From Malus domestica (lineage: Eukaryota; Streptophyta; Magnoliopsida; Rosales; Rosaceae): a stretch of DNA of 64,000 nt. The first letter of the stretch is position 1; each line of letters begins with the position of its first letter. The notes under the pieces are model-generated. The model saw only the letters and a program-made list of their open reading frames with translations, ran no database searches and was not told the DNA's origin. Made by a program: the position numbers and the translations under genes. Of this stretch, positions 10,666 through 22,900 are shown piece after piece. The stretch lies in NCBI RefSeq assembly GCF_042453785.1, contig NC_091664.1, forward strand, positions 2,347,001 through 2,411,000, in the 5' to 3' direction.

Positions 10666-11352
10666 ATGAAATACTCTGGTAAAACTAGAAAGTGGCTTGA
10701 CGAAATCCTCTCATCTGATCAGCACAAACCTGCAGCGGAAACCACTCGTAATCAGAATGCTTCCAAGAAGGCTGCTAACGATTCCTCTTCTTCCCATTCG
10801 ACGAAACTGGTCTCCAAACGCGAATCCCAGCAGGTAGCTTCTTTGAATAATTCAAAGAAACGCTCCGCTCCTCCACTGGCCGACGATTGTGAGAGAATTG
10901 AGATTATGGGCCAGGAAACGAATAGGGCAAAGAAGAAGAAGAGGCTGTCTACTCCTCTTCCCGTGACTTGTAAGATTTCATCGGATAAATCGGGTGGCTA
11001 CTTGAGCTATGAGTCACCGGTGACAGTGCTACCTCCTCGACCTCTTTGTGATCATCATGAGCATGGCACCACAACACCTGAGGCGGGTCGGGTGGCCATG
11101 TCGAAATCTCGGTTCGCAGTTACCATTCTTAAAGCACAACGCCCTGAAACCCCCTCTGTCGTGATTGACAAGTATAGAGCCACCGAACTTGCCAGAGCCA
11201 ATGAATTGATAAAGAAGAATCGCCAAAGAGACAGAGAAGCTGCTCGGCTTGCCCTCATTGAGATGGAAAAGAATGTCGACATCGACGATCCTTTCAAAAC
11301 CATGAGAGAGTTTGAGATGTTAATTTCAAATAAAGGGCACTTGTTAGATTGA
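10666..11352 (+). CDS. Small GTE-tail-like nuclear protein, copy 1
   Basis: This single-exon gene encodes 228 residues. I start it at the ATG at 10666 (context ACCAACCATGAAA); the frame extends further upstream but only through non-ATG codons. The N terminus has a basic KTRKWLDEIL segment, the middle is Ser/Lys-rich with likely nuclear localisation clusters (SKKRSAPP, AKKKKRLSTP), and the C terminus contains RQRDREAARLALIEMEKN followed by VDIDDPFKTMREFEML. That end resembles the C-terminal basic helix and acidic segment of plant GTE (BET-like) bromodomain factors, which read REAARQAL..MEKTVEI...EDLEML. No bromodomain is present. The function is unknown; a diverged or truncated GTE-derived chromatin protein is the inference. 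Two paralogs lie in this window. Confidence 0.65.
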   Translation: MKYSGKTRKWLDEILSSDQHKPAAETTRNQNASKKAANDSSSSHSTKLVSKRESQQVASLNNSKKRSAPPLADDCERIEIMGQETNRAKKKKRLSTPLPVTCKISSDKSGGYLSYESPVTVLPPRPLCDHHEHGTTTPEAGRVAMSKSRFAVTILKAQRPETPSVVIDKYRATELARANELIKKNRQRDREAARLALIEMEKNVDIDDPFKTMREFEMLISNKGHLLD

Positions 11353-11800
11353 TTGGTTAACACGTAACGTTTCTTTAGCTTAGCTTCCTCTCTTATTTTC
11401 GAAGCAATGTGTGTATATGAATGAAGTTTACACATTTGATGGCCTCAGTGAATAAGATGCATCTTTTCAATCTTCTGTTGCTTGCCGAGTAGTTATATAC
11501 AACCTAATTATAGGCCGTGTTTTGATATGGAGAATTAGGTTAAACTAAATTGGACTAGCTATATCGCTATATTTTACGTTCAATCAAGGTACACAGCTCT
11601 TTGTCACCTGAAAAATCTCATCATCCAAAGTTATACAGTATGAGTAAAGAATTTAACATGGAGTTATTATTTTGGAATGGATTAGCTAGTACCCTTATTA
11701 ATTTGAATAAAATAACTCTTCATTAATTGATCACAAACAAAATTACTTGTATATTTAAAATCGAGTTGTTATTGACACTCTCAAATAGTCATTTAGCACT
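11353..11800. other. 3' flank of copy 1 and start of the second duplication unit
   Basis: Sequence 11455-11560 is shared in inverted form with 55296-55400, the 3' flank of copy 3. Sequence from about 11588 (ACACAGCTCTTTGTCACCTG) repeats the flank seen at 9145-9250, which marks the tandem duplication junction. No gene is seen. Confidence 0.6.
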
Positions 11801-11811
11801 CCTTTGATTAT

Positions 11812-11925
11812 TATTTTTAACAAACGATAAGATAATTTACATTAAACTACGGGGAGGAGAACTCAAACATCGGACTTCGTATGCAAGTGCAAATACTCTT
11901 AACTAATTGAATTACAAACTACTTG
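11812..11925 (-). mobile_element. Older SINE remnant
   Basis: On the minus strand this reads an A-box-like TTAGTTAAGAGTATTTGC, a B-box-like GTTTGAGTTCTCC, CGTAGTTTAATGTAAATTATC, and an ATCGTTTGTTAAAAATAATA end. The same unit appears in the opposite orientation at 62489-62590 within the inverted duplicate, so its insertion predates that duplication. Confidence 0.55.
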
Positions 11926-12618
11926 CAGTCCTAAAATATATTCGTAATATTCTTAATCTTATTTGATTAAGGTGATATCCAATTCTACCCCTAATTTGCA
12001 TTTCTAATGCATCCTCGTTATTATGAGAGTTGTCATATCTCGCTGCCCTTTTTAGTCCAACTAGAAGCAAAAAGGCATCACAGAGAAAAGTTTTCATTTT
12101 TCTATTTTATAGAAGAGTAATGTTATGAAGACTAAATGTGTAGACAAGTTTGCAAACTAAATGATGTGTCGCCAATATGAATGAGCATGTTTATCAACGC
12201 TTAAGTTACAACCTAATCATCAACTTCCATGTCATTTAGTTTACAAAATTTAATTTACAAATTTGGTGTCCTTAGCATTACCTATTTTAGAAACCAGAAA
12301 GTATATATGAGAAATCAAGAAACCACAATTTTCAAGGAAACTAGAAATCCTACAGTTTCAAAAACCAAATTAAAGAAAAAACAATGATCCAACAAACTCG
12401 ATTAATTGTAATAGAAAAATAGGATTAAATAGCGCTAAATTTCCCAAACCGAGTTGGATTACCTAGTTTCTTGGGAAGCAAGGTTGGCTTGGGAGAATTT
12501 TATTTGGGCAGGAGAGCTAGGGTTCTATTTCTCACTATAAGCTACATCATCCGCTCCCTCTACTCGTCCGCAGTGCGCTTTCCTTTTTCGTTCTCTCTTG
12601 AACTTTTTGTCACCAACC

Positions 12619-13300
12619 ATGAAATACTCTGGAAAAACTAGAAAGTGGCTTGACGAAATCCTCTCATCTGATCACTACAAACCTGCAGCAGAAACCACTC
12701 GTAATCTGAATGCTTCCAAGAAGGCTGCTAATGATTCCTCTTCTTCCCGTTCGACGAAAGTACTGGTCTCCAAACCCGAATCCCAGAAGGTAGCTTCTTT
12801 GAATAATTCAAAGAAACGCTCCGCTCCTCCACTGGCCGACGATCGCGAGAGTTGATATTATGGACCCGGAAACGAATGGAGCAAAGAAGCAGAAGAGGCT
12901 GTCTACTCCTCTTCCTGTGACTTGTGAGATTTCATCAGATAAATCGGGTGGCTACTTGAGCCGTGAGTCACCGGTGACAGTGCTACTTCCTCTTCCTCTT
13001 TGTGACCATCATGAGCATGGCACCACAACACCTGAGGCGGGTCGGGTGGCCATGTTGAAATCTCGGTTCGCAGTTACCATTCTTAAAGCACAACGCCCTG
13101 AAACCCCCTCTCTCGTGATTGACAAGTATAGAGCCGCCGAACTTGCCAGGGCCAATGGATTGATAAAGAAGAATCGCCAAAGAGACAGAGAAGCCGCTCG
13201 GCTTGCCCTCATTGAGATGGAAAAGAATGTCGACATTGACGATCCTTTCAAAACCATGAGAGAGTTTGAGATGATAATTTCCAATAAGGGCACTTGTTAG
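12619..13300 (+). pseudogene. GTE-tail-like gene copy 2, frameshifted
   Basis: This paralog is co-linear with the gene at 10666. The reading frame starts at ATG 12619 and breaks after SAPPLADDRES: relative to copy 1 two bases are missing in GAGAG(AA)TTGA near 12850, giving TGA. The rest of the protein is recovered in another frame from 12860 to 13300, including EAARLALIEMEKNVDI and FKTMREFEMI, and ends SNKGTC. Its upstream region has also lost a 34-base segment holding the TATA-like motif of copy 1. It may still make a short N-terminal peptide, but it looks like a pseudogene. Confidence 0.85.
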
Positions 13301-14008
13301 ATCACTAGCCTAGTGAGTTTTGGAGCAATGTAGTGTAGTGATTCAACATGTACGTGTATAGTATTGATGTTCTAAGGAATTCATATAGGTTGCAATTCTT
13401 AAATGTATTGTGAAAAAAAAAATGAAAAACGAATGAGAAAACAAAGTAAATGCTCAGTAACCCAGCATCATATCAGGAACCGGTGTATAAAATCCGCAGA
13501 TTGTCAAGAAAAAAATCAAAATTGCAAGAGTTCCTTTGATCCCTCACTACGGTCGAAATTATTTATGGTGCACAAAGAATGCTATGTTGTATTATGTAAG
13601 CCGCGAGGTTAAATTTATGTAACACACGCCATAAACACTACCATGCTATGTTGAATCCGAGTTAAAACATTCGTGATTAAATTTTTTCGGTTGCTGGCTT
13701 TTGTTTCAGTATTTATGTTTAATCCGAGTTCAGGCTTCAGCGTCCAGGCTAATAATATGATTTTCTCATCAAGTAGAATTTATGCCCTGCAACAGTACTC
13801 AAACACCAGATGAACATAAGCCTGAGAAACGACGAAAAGAACGAAGATTCTACTTCCCGATATGCGTAAGCCCAGTGAATTACAGATGGGTACATAACTA
13901 CAAGCACAAAATCTAAACCCTACTAGATTAAACTCTTCATAAGTAATTTTGTATTAGACTAATGTTCTTGCCAAAGGTGCCACGTAATGCGAGCTCCTTG
14001 CAGTATGC
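13301..14008. other. Intergenic spacer, nothing recognised
   Basis: This AT-rich spacer separates the second GTE-tail-like copy from the 3' end of TIC22. The part nearest 14008 should hold the TIC22 3' UTR, since that gene is on the minus strand and stops at 14009. Confidence 0.4.
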
Positions 14009-17000
14009 CTATTGCTTGTTGGGATCAGTAGAGATGTCAAATCCAGGAGGGATGAAGACGACGTCATCCCACGTTGATGTAGAACCCTCCTGCAATATTT
14101 CATTGTTACTTTTGCTTTCTAATTGCCCACAAGATAGGAGGAAAACGATTCAAAACTATTGAGAAATGAGCGAAACATTTGTATAGTTTTGTAGCTCAAT
14201 CCTGGCGCTCCACTGTCTCCTGGTCGTTGATTTATAAGCAACAATTGATAATTGTAAATGGAAAAACGAATCCCTACCTTCATCCCCTTTATGACTTCCT
14301 CAAGAACAGCAACCTACAACACAATAGAATAAGTAAACAGAAAGATAAGTTCCGCTACACCGTCAATAGGTCCTGAAACCCATACCTGAACATCCCCTGG
14401 TCTGAAGGCAGGATTTAATTGATTCTGGTCACGAGAAGCTCTTGATAGTGAATTTTCCAAATCCTCCTAAAAGATTTCTAAGAATAAGTAAAACCGCAAT
14501 ATTTATGCCAAAACAAGCTAGATAATGCAAGCAAGGGTATTGTTTAACTGACCTTCCTGAAAAATACTGGACGATAGCTCTTGCTTTGGCTTTTCAGAAC
14601 CAAGCTCCTTGACTAATTAAATGTTTAATCAGGTTAACAAATATATTAGCATGGGAAATTCATGCAAGAAGTTTGTGATGAAGACAAATGTCAAAAAAAA
14701 ATCAGAAAGCCATACAAAATTCTAGTAAGCCAGTTTGGAAGCAGAAATAACTTTAGGAAACGCTAGTCGCTAAAAGAATAAGATTAAATCACAGTTTGGG
14801 TCCAAAAAGTTTGGCCTAGCCAGCCTCAAGACGGAATTCTACTGTCCACAATAGATCAGTTTCCAACCAAAGGTTATTATCAGTTTAAAACAAGTCGACC
14901 TATATATCATAAAGAGCAAGATTGTGCAGCATGATTCATGAGAAATAGCAGGTCTGAATGAGAATGGGCATGTACATCCCAGTTTGAAGGCATTTTTTCA
15001 TATATCAAGCAGTAAAATGGATATTCATATGACCTTTTTTAACGAAAAAAACTGGACCATTAATCACAAGATTAATTTCAGAACCGGTTTAACTCATAAA
15101 GATCCATGTTTATTGGAATATAGATACATGCTTATATTGATTGTACAATTAATTACATTGCACTACTGCATGATTTCTTAGCAAACTTTCAAAAAGACAT
15201 TCAATACGCGATAGTGAGAAGCTCCCATGCAGGAAACAGATGCAACTTGGGCATACAGCCATAATTAGTTTGGAAAACCCGATGCATCCACTGCTGGTTT
15301 GAAGCTCTAGAACTGTGAATTGCAGGGTTTGAAAGGTTAACAAGCTTTTGCATCCAAATTCTATGGTTAAATAATTTTTTTTCATAGAAACACACTTGGG
15401 AAACTGACCTATTAATTTTGGCCAAGAAAAAGAACAAATTACTGTTCCTAATAAGAGGAATATTCAGTTTAGCACCATGTGGTTTGTGCCAGAATAAGCT
15501 TACTGCGCCCCCTTGTCCCAGAATAAGAGAAAACAGAAATGTGCACGTGTTTGGCACTAGCACAGTAAATGGTGAGTACTACAATCAGTCTGATGGGTGC
15601 TTTCCTGAATAAGTTGAAGCCAAAGAGTATAAGACTTAGACGGACATGCACTAGCACCTAAATGGTCTGCACCGAAACGACATAGTCAACCACCAAACTA
15701 ATGCAGCAGTCTAGATGTCACCGTGGATAAACTATATGAAGTGAGTGACAAACCTTATCCAAGTAAGGTCAAAGTAAGAAACCTAAGAGCTAATGCCTGA
15801 TGTTTTCTCTTTAATTTTCTTATACTTCCATGCATCCATAGGAAGCTACTTTGACTTCGCTTCAGTTTCTTCAATTGAAAAGAAACAAATTTCTCAAAAA
15901 TTTAAAAGCAAACTTGACAAGACCCAAAGGACACAACATTGTGGGAATACAAAGGGTGAACAAAAAGGAGAGAGATAACAGTGTATCCCACTCTCCAGCA
16001 ATAAAAAAAGAGCCCTCACATATAGATCTTTGTTTTGTCTCTACCATTTTTGTTCCTTTCACAGTTGAATTTCAAAACACATTTAAAGATCTTAAACCTA
16101 GAAACCCAATTTTTTTAATCTCTTTGCAAACCCACCTCAATCTCAACCCTTCCAGGTTAGTGCCAATTCTTCTCCTATTTAACTCATCAACAACCATTAA
16201 TTTTTCACAGTTTCTACACCTTTAGAATATCACCTAACCTGAAATTAGGCTGAAGCCATGCAGCATATTTCCTAGATTCAACGACAAGGATATTGATAGT
16301 GGAACATCACAAATTTCCCCAACTGGGTACTTCGAATTGATGCTATGATGGTATAACTCGTTCTCAAGTTGATTATAGATTGAAAATGCCATGTTCTTTT
16401 TATTCGTTCTTACACTTTTATTCTGAAGCGAACAAGGCAGTAAGTTATATCTTTTAAACTTCAGGGTGGCAAAGTGATGCCAAATTATTAAAAGCAGCAA
16501 AAAAGTCGACAAAACCCCCTCACTTTCCTTATTAGAAAAATACAACCACCAAATGGAAAACATCATAATGGCATATTGAAAAGGGCGACATTAGCAAGGT
16601 TTGGAGTTATCCATTCTAGAAAATGAAAGCTGTTGAATAGATAATGAGAAAAAGTTTTAAAAAAATATGTGAAGTAAATCAAAGGAAGGTTAGTAAACAA
16701 AATATATCATCTGTCAAAGTTGAAGCACCCAACTCAAAACCACATTGGCAATGAGTGGATCAGTTCAGAATTTTACATAATAGTGACCATGTGGATGTTT
16801 TATATTCACATGGCTGGAATGAGCCAAAGATGTGAATCAATCAAGAACGTGTAATCAAATTAGTGTAGACATTTTGCCAAAAAAAATAGTTTAGACAAAG
16901 GAATGAGTTACCTACAAAAAGGAAACCAAGTTGAAGCAAACAGCAAACTACAGGCCTTCAACTATACAGTATATGACTAATTAAAATTGGGAAAAGCTAA

Positions 17001-18439
17001 AAGTAGAACCTGGAAAACTGGTACACCAGGAAAGCCATCATCATCAGAAGTTCCAACCTTTTCTCTCTCCTACATAGGGGATCACAAAACAAACATAAGA
17101 CTTGAATATGGAGGAACGAGAGGTAGAGAGAAATCATTTTCTGGCAGAAGGGTACCATGCATGCATTTAGCTTATATCTTTTATGAAACCAAGTTCAAAC
17201 CCCAATATCTTTTCGCAGATTTCTCAAGACCAATGCCAATCACACCCTACTGCAGTGATGTCCATTAAAATGTGTATGTTAATTACTTGATCTATGGGAA
17301 CTTACAAGGTATTTAGTTTCTAAATCTGCAGTTTGAAAAGGATGGGAGTGCTGATGTTCATATAGATCCTTTTATATGACAGCTTCCCTAGGTTTTGACT
17401 GTATCTTATGTATTGAGTAAGTATTTTTAAACTAAAATCGTTAAGGCATCCTGGCCTATTCAGTATCGAATCAAATGTGAATTTACAGAGCTAGCACGCA
17501 ATACATACATATGGATAAAGCAGGGGTGACAGACTTGCAGTTATTTTCTTGTTGTTTCAGGATGAATCCGTTATAGTTATGTTCAAATAATCAAAACTTC
17601 GTGTTAAATTGACAAAATTCAACTCCGGAAAATAACCGGTGTATTTAATTACTATTCTTGTGCCAGCATCTTACGCACCTTAAGCGCATTCTTGACTTGA
17701 GAATACTCAGGAATCAACCTGAAGGCTACTCCATCGACCTTGAGCTGAAAAACCTGCGAAACCAACACCCATTAACCTCCACCAATCCTTAATTTATCCA
17801 ATTTCAAGGTAACAGAAAACCTAAATAAACAAAAACATGAATAAAATTTCATCAAGTTATTCACATTCCCACCTTATTTAAAGCCACAGCCACCACTTTC
17901 GACCCGCTTCGCATTCCGGGGTCCATAATCCTAATATGCTCAAGAAGTGCATCCGCATCCTCTTTCTTGAAACAAAACAATCCCAGAGACTTCCCAGTGG
18001 AAGCACCAGAAACCAACACGAATTCCTCCGAGGCATTACTGAGAGCATAAACCGGCACGCCGGCAAGCCGCTCTTCGATGTCCTCGGTGGACATGGCGGC
18101 TTTAGACCCGCCACCAGGGGAATTGGCGACCTGGGTTTTGTTACTCACCGCAATTCGACCCCAAACTGGGTTCTTGCCAGAAGAATGCACCGGATTGAAG
18201 CTCGAAAACCTGGAATCGAATGCATGTTTTGCTTGATTCTGGAGGTTGGAGAAGGTGGATTGGAGGTGGGTTTGGAGGGAAGAAGGGTTCGGGTTGAAGA
18301 GGGGAAGGTGGGAGAGGTGGTGGAGGAAACCGGAGCAATGGTTTTGGAGGTTGGTGAAGGCCTGTTGGGGGCTGAGTTGGGGCGGATTGTGTGTCGGTGG
18401 TGAGGAAGTTTTCTGGTTATTGGAGTTTCCCAAGTTCAT
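14009..18439 (-). CDS. TIC22: TIC22-like chloroplast protein import component (TIC22-III type)
   Basis: Seven exons join in frame: 18439-17873, 17753-17679, 17069-17010, 14612-14553, 14466-14386, 14313-14278 and 14089-14009, for 319 residues. All junctions are GT/AG; exon 2 ends before GTGCGTAAG. The family is soluble in the chloroplast envelope intermembrane space and helps preproteins pass from TOC to TIC. The long Ser/Pro/Asn-rich N terminus fits a transit region. Conserved blocks are EERLAGVPVYALSN (about 122-135), EEFVLVSG, FQLKVDGVAFRLIPE, GVPVFQ, SYRPVFFRKEDLE, NPAFRPGDVQVAV and WDDVVFIPPGF. Exon order and the EERLAGVPVYALSN wording agree with the TIC22-III subtype (Arabidopsis At3g23710, from memory). 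Intron 3 is about 2.4 kb. Confidence 0.93.
14613..17009 (-). other. Large intron 3 of TIC22
   Basis: This is a 2.4-kb AT-rich intron between the exon ending GVPVFQ and the exon beginning SRSLVL. I see no nested gene. Open frames here are short and have no recognised domain. Its size relative to the gene's other introns (about 70-610 bp) suggests an old insertion, but no terminal repeat was found. Confidence 0.6.
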
Positions 18440-18701
18440 TTTTCTCGAGAAATCGATTCACAGAAGAGAAGAAAATCGATGAGAGTTGAAGAGCGAGTGA
18501 GAAGTGAGAGGGAAGAGACGAGGGTTTATCCAACAAGGGGTTTTGGAATCTACCTTTTTACTTTTTTTTCTTTTTGTTCAGTTTGTTTTTCTTTAACAAA
18601 TTATGTTTTTTCAGGAAAAAATTTATTAATATATAACCACGACAAAGTTGTGATATTAGTTATAGCACATGTGTGATCGTATAAATCATTAATAAATTAT
18701 T

Positions 18702-18900
18702 TGTTAACGAAAACAAGGTCAAATACAATGAATTTGAATTGAACATAGCAAGATTTATAGACGATAAACTTAGATTGCACAACTAATTCAACCAAGTTCA
18801 ATGAACGAAAGATATTAATTTTCTCTTTATAGAATTCTTTCATGGATTCATGTATTTGTTGTACTATATAACGATATGTTTTATGAAATTTCAACCTCAA
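18702..18900 (+). mobile_element. Copia LTR fragment
   Basis: TGTTAACGAAAACAAGGTC followed by AAATACAATGAATTTG matches the LTR start at 20533 (TGTTAAAGATAGTAAGGTC). Similarity runs through ATTGCACAACTAATTCAACC to about 18890 and then is lost. It is either the 5' LTR of the element whose 3' end lies at 20070-20985 or a separate truncated LTR. Confidence 0.6.
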
Positions 18901-18984
18901 ATTTCACTATTTAATCTTTTCGTATTTTGTATTTATGCTAATTTTTGTCTAGAAGCGTGAATTTGGTACCCAATTCCATTACAT

Positions 18985-19205
18985 TGAACGAGGATCCTAT
19001 CCTGATCTTCTTTTTGAGGATTTAGGAAATCTTTTAATCATGTTCGTTCATCGTAAATCGTGCGGCCGTTTTCATCATATACTATTTATGTTCAATTTTA
19101 AATATAAAATTTAAAATAATTTTTTATCGCACGATATACGATGAATTAATATAATTAGAGATCCTAGGGATCCTCACAAAGAGGATCTAGAAAGAATCCT
19201 TATTC
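18985..19205. mobile_element. Short GGATCC/GGATCTT fold-back MITE, member 1
   Basis: The ends are inverted: GAGGATCCTATCCTGATC at the left against CACAAAGAGGATCTAG...GAATCC at the right. The core is shared with other members: TTCATCGTAAATCGTGCGGCCG, then TATACTATTTATGTTCAATT, then ATCGCACGATATACGATGAA. Related copies are at 19243, 36013 and 52560. Ends are approximate. Confidence 0.6.
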
Positions 19206-19242
19206 CATCACATTCATTTGGGCCCAATTAGCTAACTTTACC

Positions 19243-19460
19243 AATGGAATAGGATCCTCTCTGGATTCTTTTTGTTGGAATCGGATGATCAATTAATTAT
19301 ATCCAATCATATATCGTGCATTTAAAAATTATTTAAAATTTAAAATTAAATATAAATAATATGTAACGAAAAATGACCACATGATATACGATAAATGAAC
19401 ACGATTGATTGATTATCAGATCCTTACAAAGAGGATCCAGAGAAGATCTTGTCCTTTACC
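19243..19460. mobile_element. Short GGATCC fold-back MITE, member 2
   Basis: The left end AGGATCCTCTCTGGATTC pairs with GAGGATCCAGAGAAGATC at the right. The core again has ATCGTGCA...TTTAAAATTTAAAATTAAATAT and ATATACGATAAATGAACACG. It lies about 40 bp after member 1 in the same orientation of the core motifs. Confidence 0.6.
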
Positions 19461-20069
19461 AATTGCTCAAATCCCATGTCAACTGCTACCAATTCTGCTT
19501 GGAAGCCTCATTTCTTCTCTTCTTCTCATGGTCGGTCTCCCGATTATCGGTTCTAATAAAACACCCAATCTTATGAATATGGGTTCTAAATTACAGAAAA
19601 CTCATTTTTTTCTGCAGAGAAAAGTTATGGTTCAAGTAACTTACTTTACCTCTCGATTTCCTGGTCCTTATGATTTCTTTTTTATCCAATATTATGTATT
19701 TTGGAACTAGACATGTCCATAATTAAACTCATCTGATTTCCTTGATTCCTTTGAGTTTTGATTGATCAAAACCATGTCCAAAGTTGAGTTGCAGAGCTGC
19801 CAAACAGCAGCAAGTTCTGCATTTCCAGTTTTGGGACTCCATTTTATATCTGGCATAAGTTTCAATTTGGAGCTCAGTTTTCTACAAATCTTATATGGTT
19901 TTAAAGTACACAAAACGAGCTTCAAAACCCATTTAAGTTTATACCATTTGGTTCAGTTTTGAGCGTTCAAAAGTGAGTATAAACTTGGTTGATCAAAGCA
20001 GTTGTTAGTGTTACTATTTGTTCTTACTTTTCTCTATAAGCTTGTTACAGTTGAAAGCTTATTGTGGTG

Positions 20070-20985
20070 CAGATTGGGGTGGGTGCAAGGACACTAGAAG
20101 GTTCATCTCAGGCGATTGTGTAATGATCGGTGAGTCACCAGCTTCTTGAAGGTCTAAGAAATAAACTACAACATCAAGATCGACAGGTGAAGCAGAGTAT
20201 AGGGCCATGGCTTTCACATGTTGTGAATTGACTTGGCTGAAATGCGTCCTCAATGACTTGCTAGTTAAGCATCCCAAAGCAATCATATTGTACTGCGATA
20301 ACGAAGCAGCCCTTCACTTTGCATCCGGTCCCGTTTTTCATGAACGAACAAAGCATATCGAAATAGATTGTCATCTAGTTTAGGGAGAAGCTGCAAGGAG
20401 TGGTTCTCATCTAGTATGCGAAAACACTTCAATAAATAGCAGACTTGTTCACTAAACACTTGAGTACTTCACAATTTGATCATCTTCTTATCAAGTAGGG
20501 TGTCATAAATATACACTCCAGTTGAGGTGGAGTGTTAAAGATAGTAAGGTCAAATACAATGAACTTGGATCGAACATAGCAAGGGTCAAGACAATGAACT
20601 TTGATTGCACAAGTAATTCAACCAAGTCTTATGAATGAAATATATTAATTTTATATTTGTAGAACTTCTAGCAAGATACGTGCACTTGTTATATTATATA
20701 AATGTGTTGTGCCTAGTGTTTTCATGATTAAAGAAATACAATTTTTCCAAGTTAAATCTTTGCAAGGCAAGAAATTATGTCATGTTTACTATAAATAAAA
20801 ACACAAAGCATGGGGAGTAACACACTGAATTCTTCAAGCCCTTCTCCATCTTTCTCTATTGCACTTTCTCTCTCCATTCAGTAAAATAGACCACAACAAG
20901 TTATCATCATGCTTATTACATTGCGTAAGTTTATCTTGCTACAAACTCGTTCACAACATTCATTATCGCAATCCAGGTTCTTCTA
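20070..20985 (+). mobile_element. Copia 3' remnant: RNase H plus LTR
   Basis: Translation on the plus strand gives the Copia RNase H signature: DWGGCKDTRRFISGDC, then [24 protein letters not shown] and [12 protein letters not shown]. Several in-frame stops are present. A polypurine run GGTGGAG precedes TGTTAAAGATAG at 20533, taken as the start of the 3' LTR. The LTR continues with CT-rich leader sequence near 20850 to about 20985. The rest of the polyprotein is missing, so it cannot move by itself. Confidence 0.8.
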
Positions 20986-21027
20986 AGTTAGGGTGAGATG
21001 ACATAACATAGTTAGGGTGAGTTGACA

Positions 21028-22900
21028 TGTAACGACCCGTCCCTAATTTTACGATTTTATTAATTTTAAAATTGTGAAATTACAAAAATGCCATTTGAGA
21101 CGAGATTGTTGATTTTCGTTTACCGTCATTTCGTGATGCATACGAGCTGCTATTTTACTGTATTCTCGAAGCACTCGACGATACGAACTTGTAGGCGCAA
21201 GCGGAATCAAAATCGAAGTTACGATGGAGGTTTTACGGAACTACAAATCTGAAAAACACTTTTGTTAAAATTACTATTTTATATTTTATATATTTTTCAT
21301 AATTATTATACTATTATTATTTTAATATTTTCTGATGAGATATTTTAAATATTTTATTAATTTATTTTTTGGCCTGTGGGGCCCACACATCACAAAGTCT
21401 CCACTCTCTCTGCCGCGTGTCTCTTTCACTCACTCTTTGGAACTTTCTCTGTCTTTGCCTCGCTCTAACTCTCCTCTCTTAGCTCTCTCTCCACTCCCCA
21501 TCAACACAAACTCACATACACCACCGATCACCATACCTCTAGCGACGCCACCACCACCACTTCCTTCTCTGCGAGTCCTACAAACAAAGAACGGGGAGAA
21601 AGCCCTCGTTTTCCTTCTCTCCCTCGCTGCACAATACCATCACTGTGCAATATCGAATCCAACGAGTTCTTGCCGTCTCCGGCAAAGGTAAGGCCTGAAA
21701 CCTTTCTAATAATTTGTAGATCATGCCTAGGAGTACATTTGGGTTGTTTTTGAGACAGTTTGATGTTGTTTGGACGTAGAAATCTCTCAGAGAAATCTCC
21801 CCAGTTTTCAGGCGAAGGACCCGCAGGCTGCAAGCCATTTCCCGGCCGTTTTTTGCCACTACTTGACTCAATATTGGTATGACTCGAATCCTTACTCTCC
21901 TAGCTTCATTATGGTATTTAAAATGTGAGTTTTAGTTGAGTTTTTGGAGCTAGTCGGAGCCGTGGTAGTTTCCCGGCCAAAATACCCAGTTCCCAACAAT
22001 TATAGCTGTAATCGGGAAAAAACGTCCCAAACTGGATCTATGGGCCGGCCCAAACCTTGCCATTAACTTGATCTGGCCCATTTCTGAAATGGACTGGAAT
22101 ATTCCTTGCGTTGACTTTTAAAAAAAAATTGCCTGGGACCTATCTTAGCATATTTCGACATGCTGATTCCGAATCCACAATTAGTTTCTCCAAATTTAAT
22201 CATTTTGGTTAAGTTTTACTAACATGTCCCAATATTATGCTTATGTGCGATTACTATCGGAAACTCCAGCTTTCTTAGTTCAAAAGGCTGCGACCTAGCA
22301 AGTATCTGTGAGTGAGTCTTTTCTTTTATATAGTGTGTGTGTGTGTGTGTTTAGTTTTCATATATACATCTAATAACGAATTTACCATGTGATGCCGTAA
22401 TTAAATTAACGTTTATAGGAAATGACATAACAATGAGAATTAGAAAATCATTATAAATCCTATGGGATGCCTTAATTAGATTTATGGCTATGAATAATAT
22501 TATATTGACTAGAATTATCGAATCACTGTGGCATGTTCGTATTTACGTTATCTGCTCACTGTACCAGTGTTAGTACTCAATCGGGGCATGGGCCAGGGCT
22601 AGTCTTTAACGTGTATGTTCACATTGCACCGTATGCTCACTTTGGATCCATTGTAGGTGATAGTCCAATCCTAGATGGCTATAAGCAATTAGGACTCGTA
22701 TGTGATACGCGTAGTGCCAGTCTTCACGTGATTGTAGTAATAGAGCGTAAATCATTATTACACCTAGTCCTGTTCATGTCAGAATACCTCTGCATGAACT
22801 CATGTGTTAGAATTTGTCAATGAGCACTAGATGTGATATGTTTATTTATGTGAGATTATGTGATTACCAGACATATTCGGAGTCCAGGTGAACATTCCAG
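21028..22900 (+). mobile_element. Possible solo LTR of a chromovirus-type Gypsy element
   Basis: It starts TGTAACGACCCGTCCC, a common beginning for plant Tekay-like LTRs. There follow AT-rich promoter-like sequence, a GGGGCCCACACATC and CT-rich leader (21370-21500), and a possible splice donor in CGGCAAAGGTAAGGCC near 21690. No polyprotein motif is present. The right end is not defined. It could equally be an unclassified repeat with a leader exon. Confidence 0.4.
22333..22351. repeat. (GT)n microsatellite
   Basis: About nine uninterrupted GT dinucleotides. Confidence 0.95.

Noticed and set aside
12860-13300. A separate gene starting at 12868 (MDPETNGAKK)
   Set aside because: It is the downstream half of copy 2 after the frameshift; alignment with copy 1 is continuous.
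21335-21691. A 118-codon Ser/Pro/Leu-rich frame
   Set aside because: Lies in the CT-rich leader of an LTR-like repeat; composition is that of the leader.
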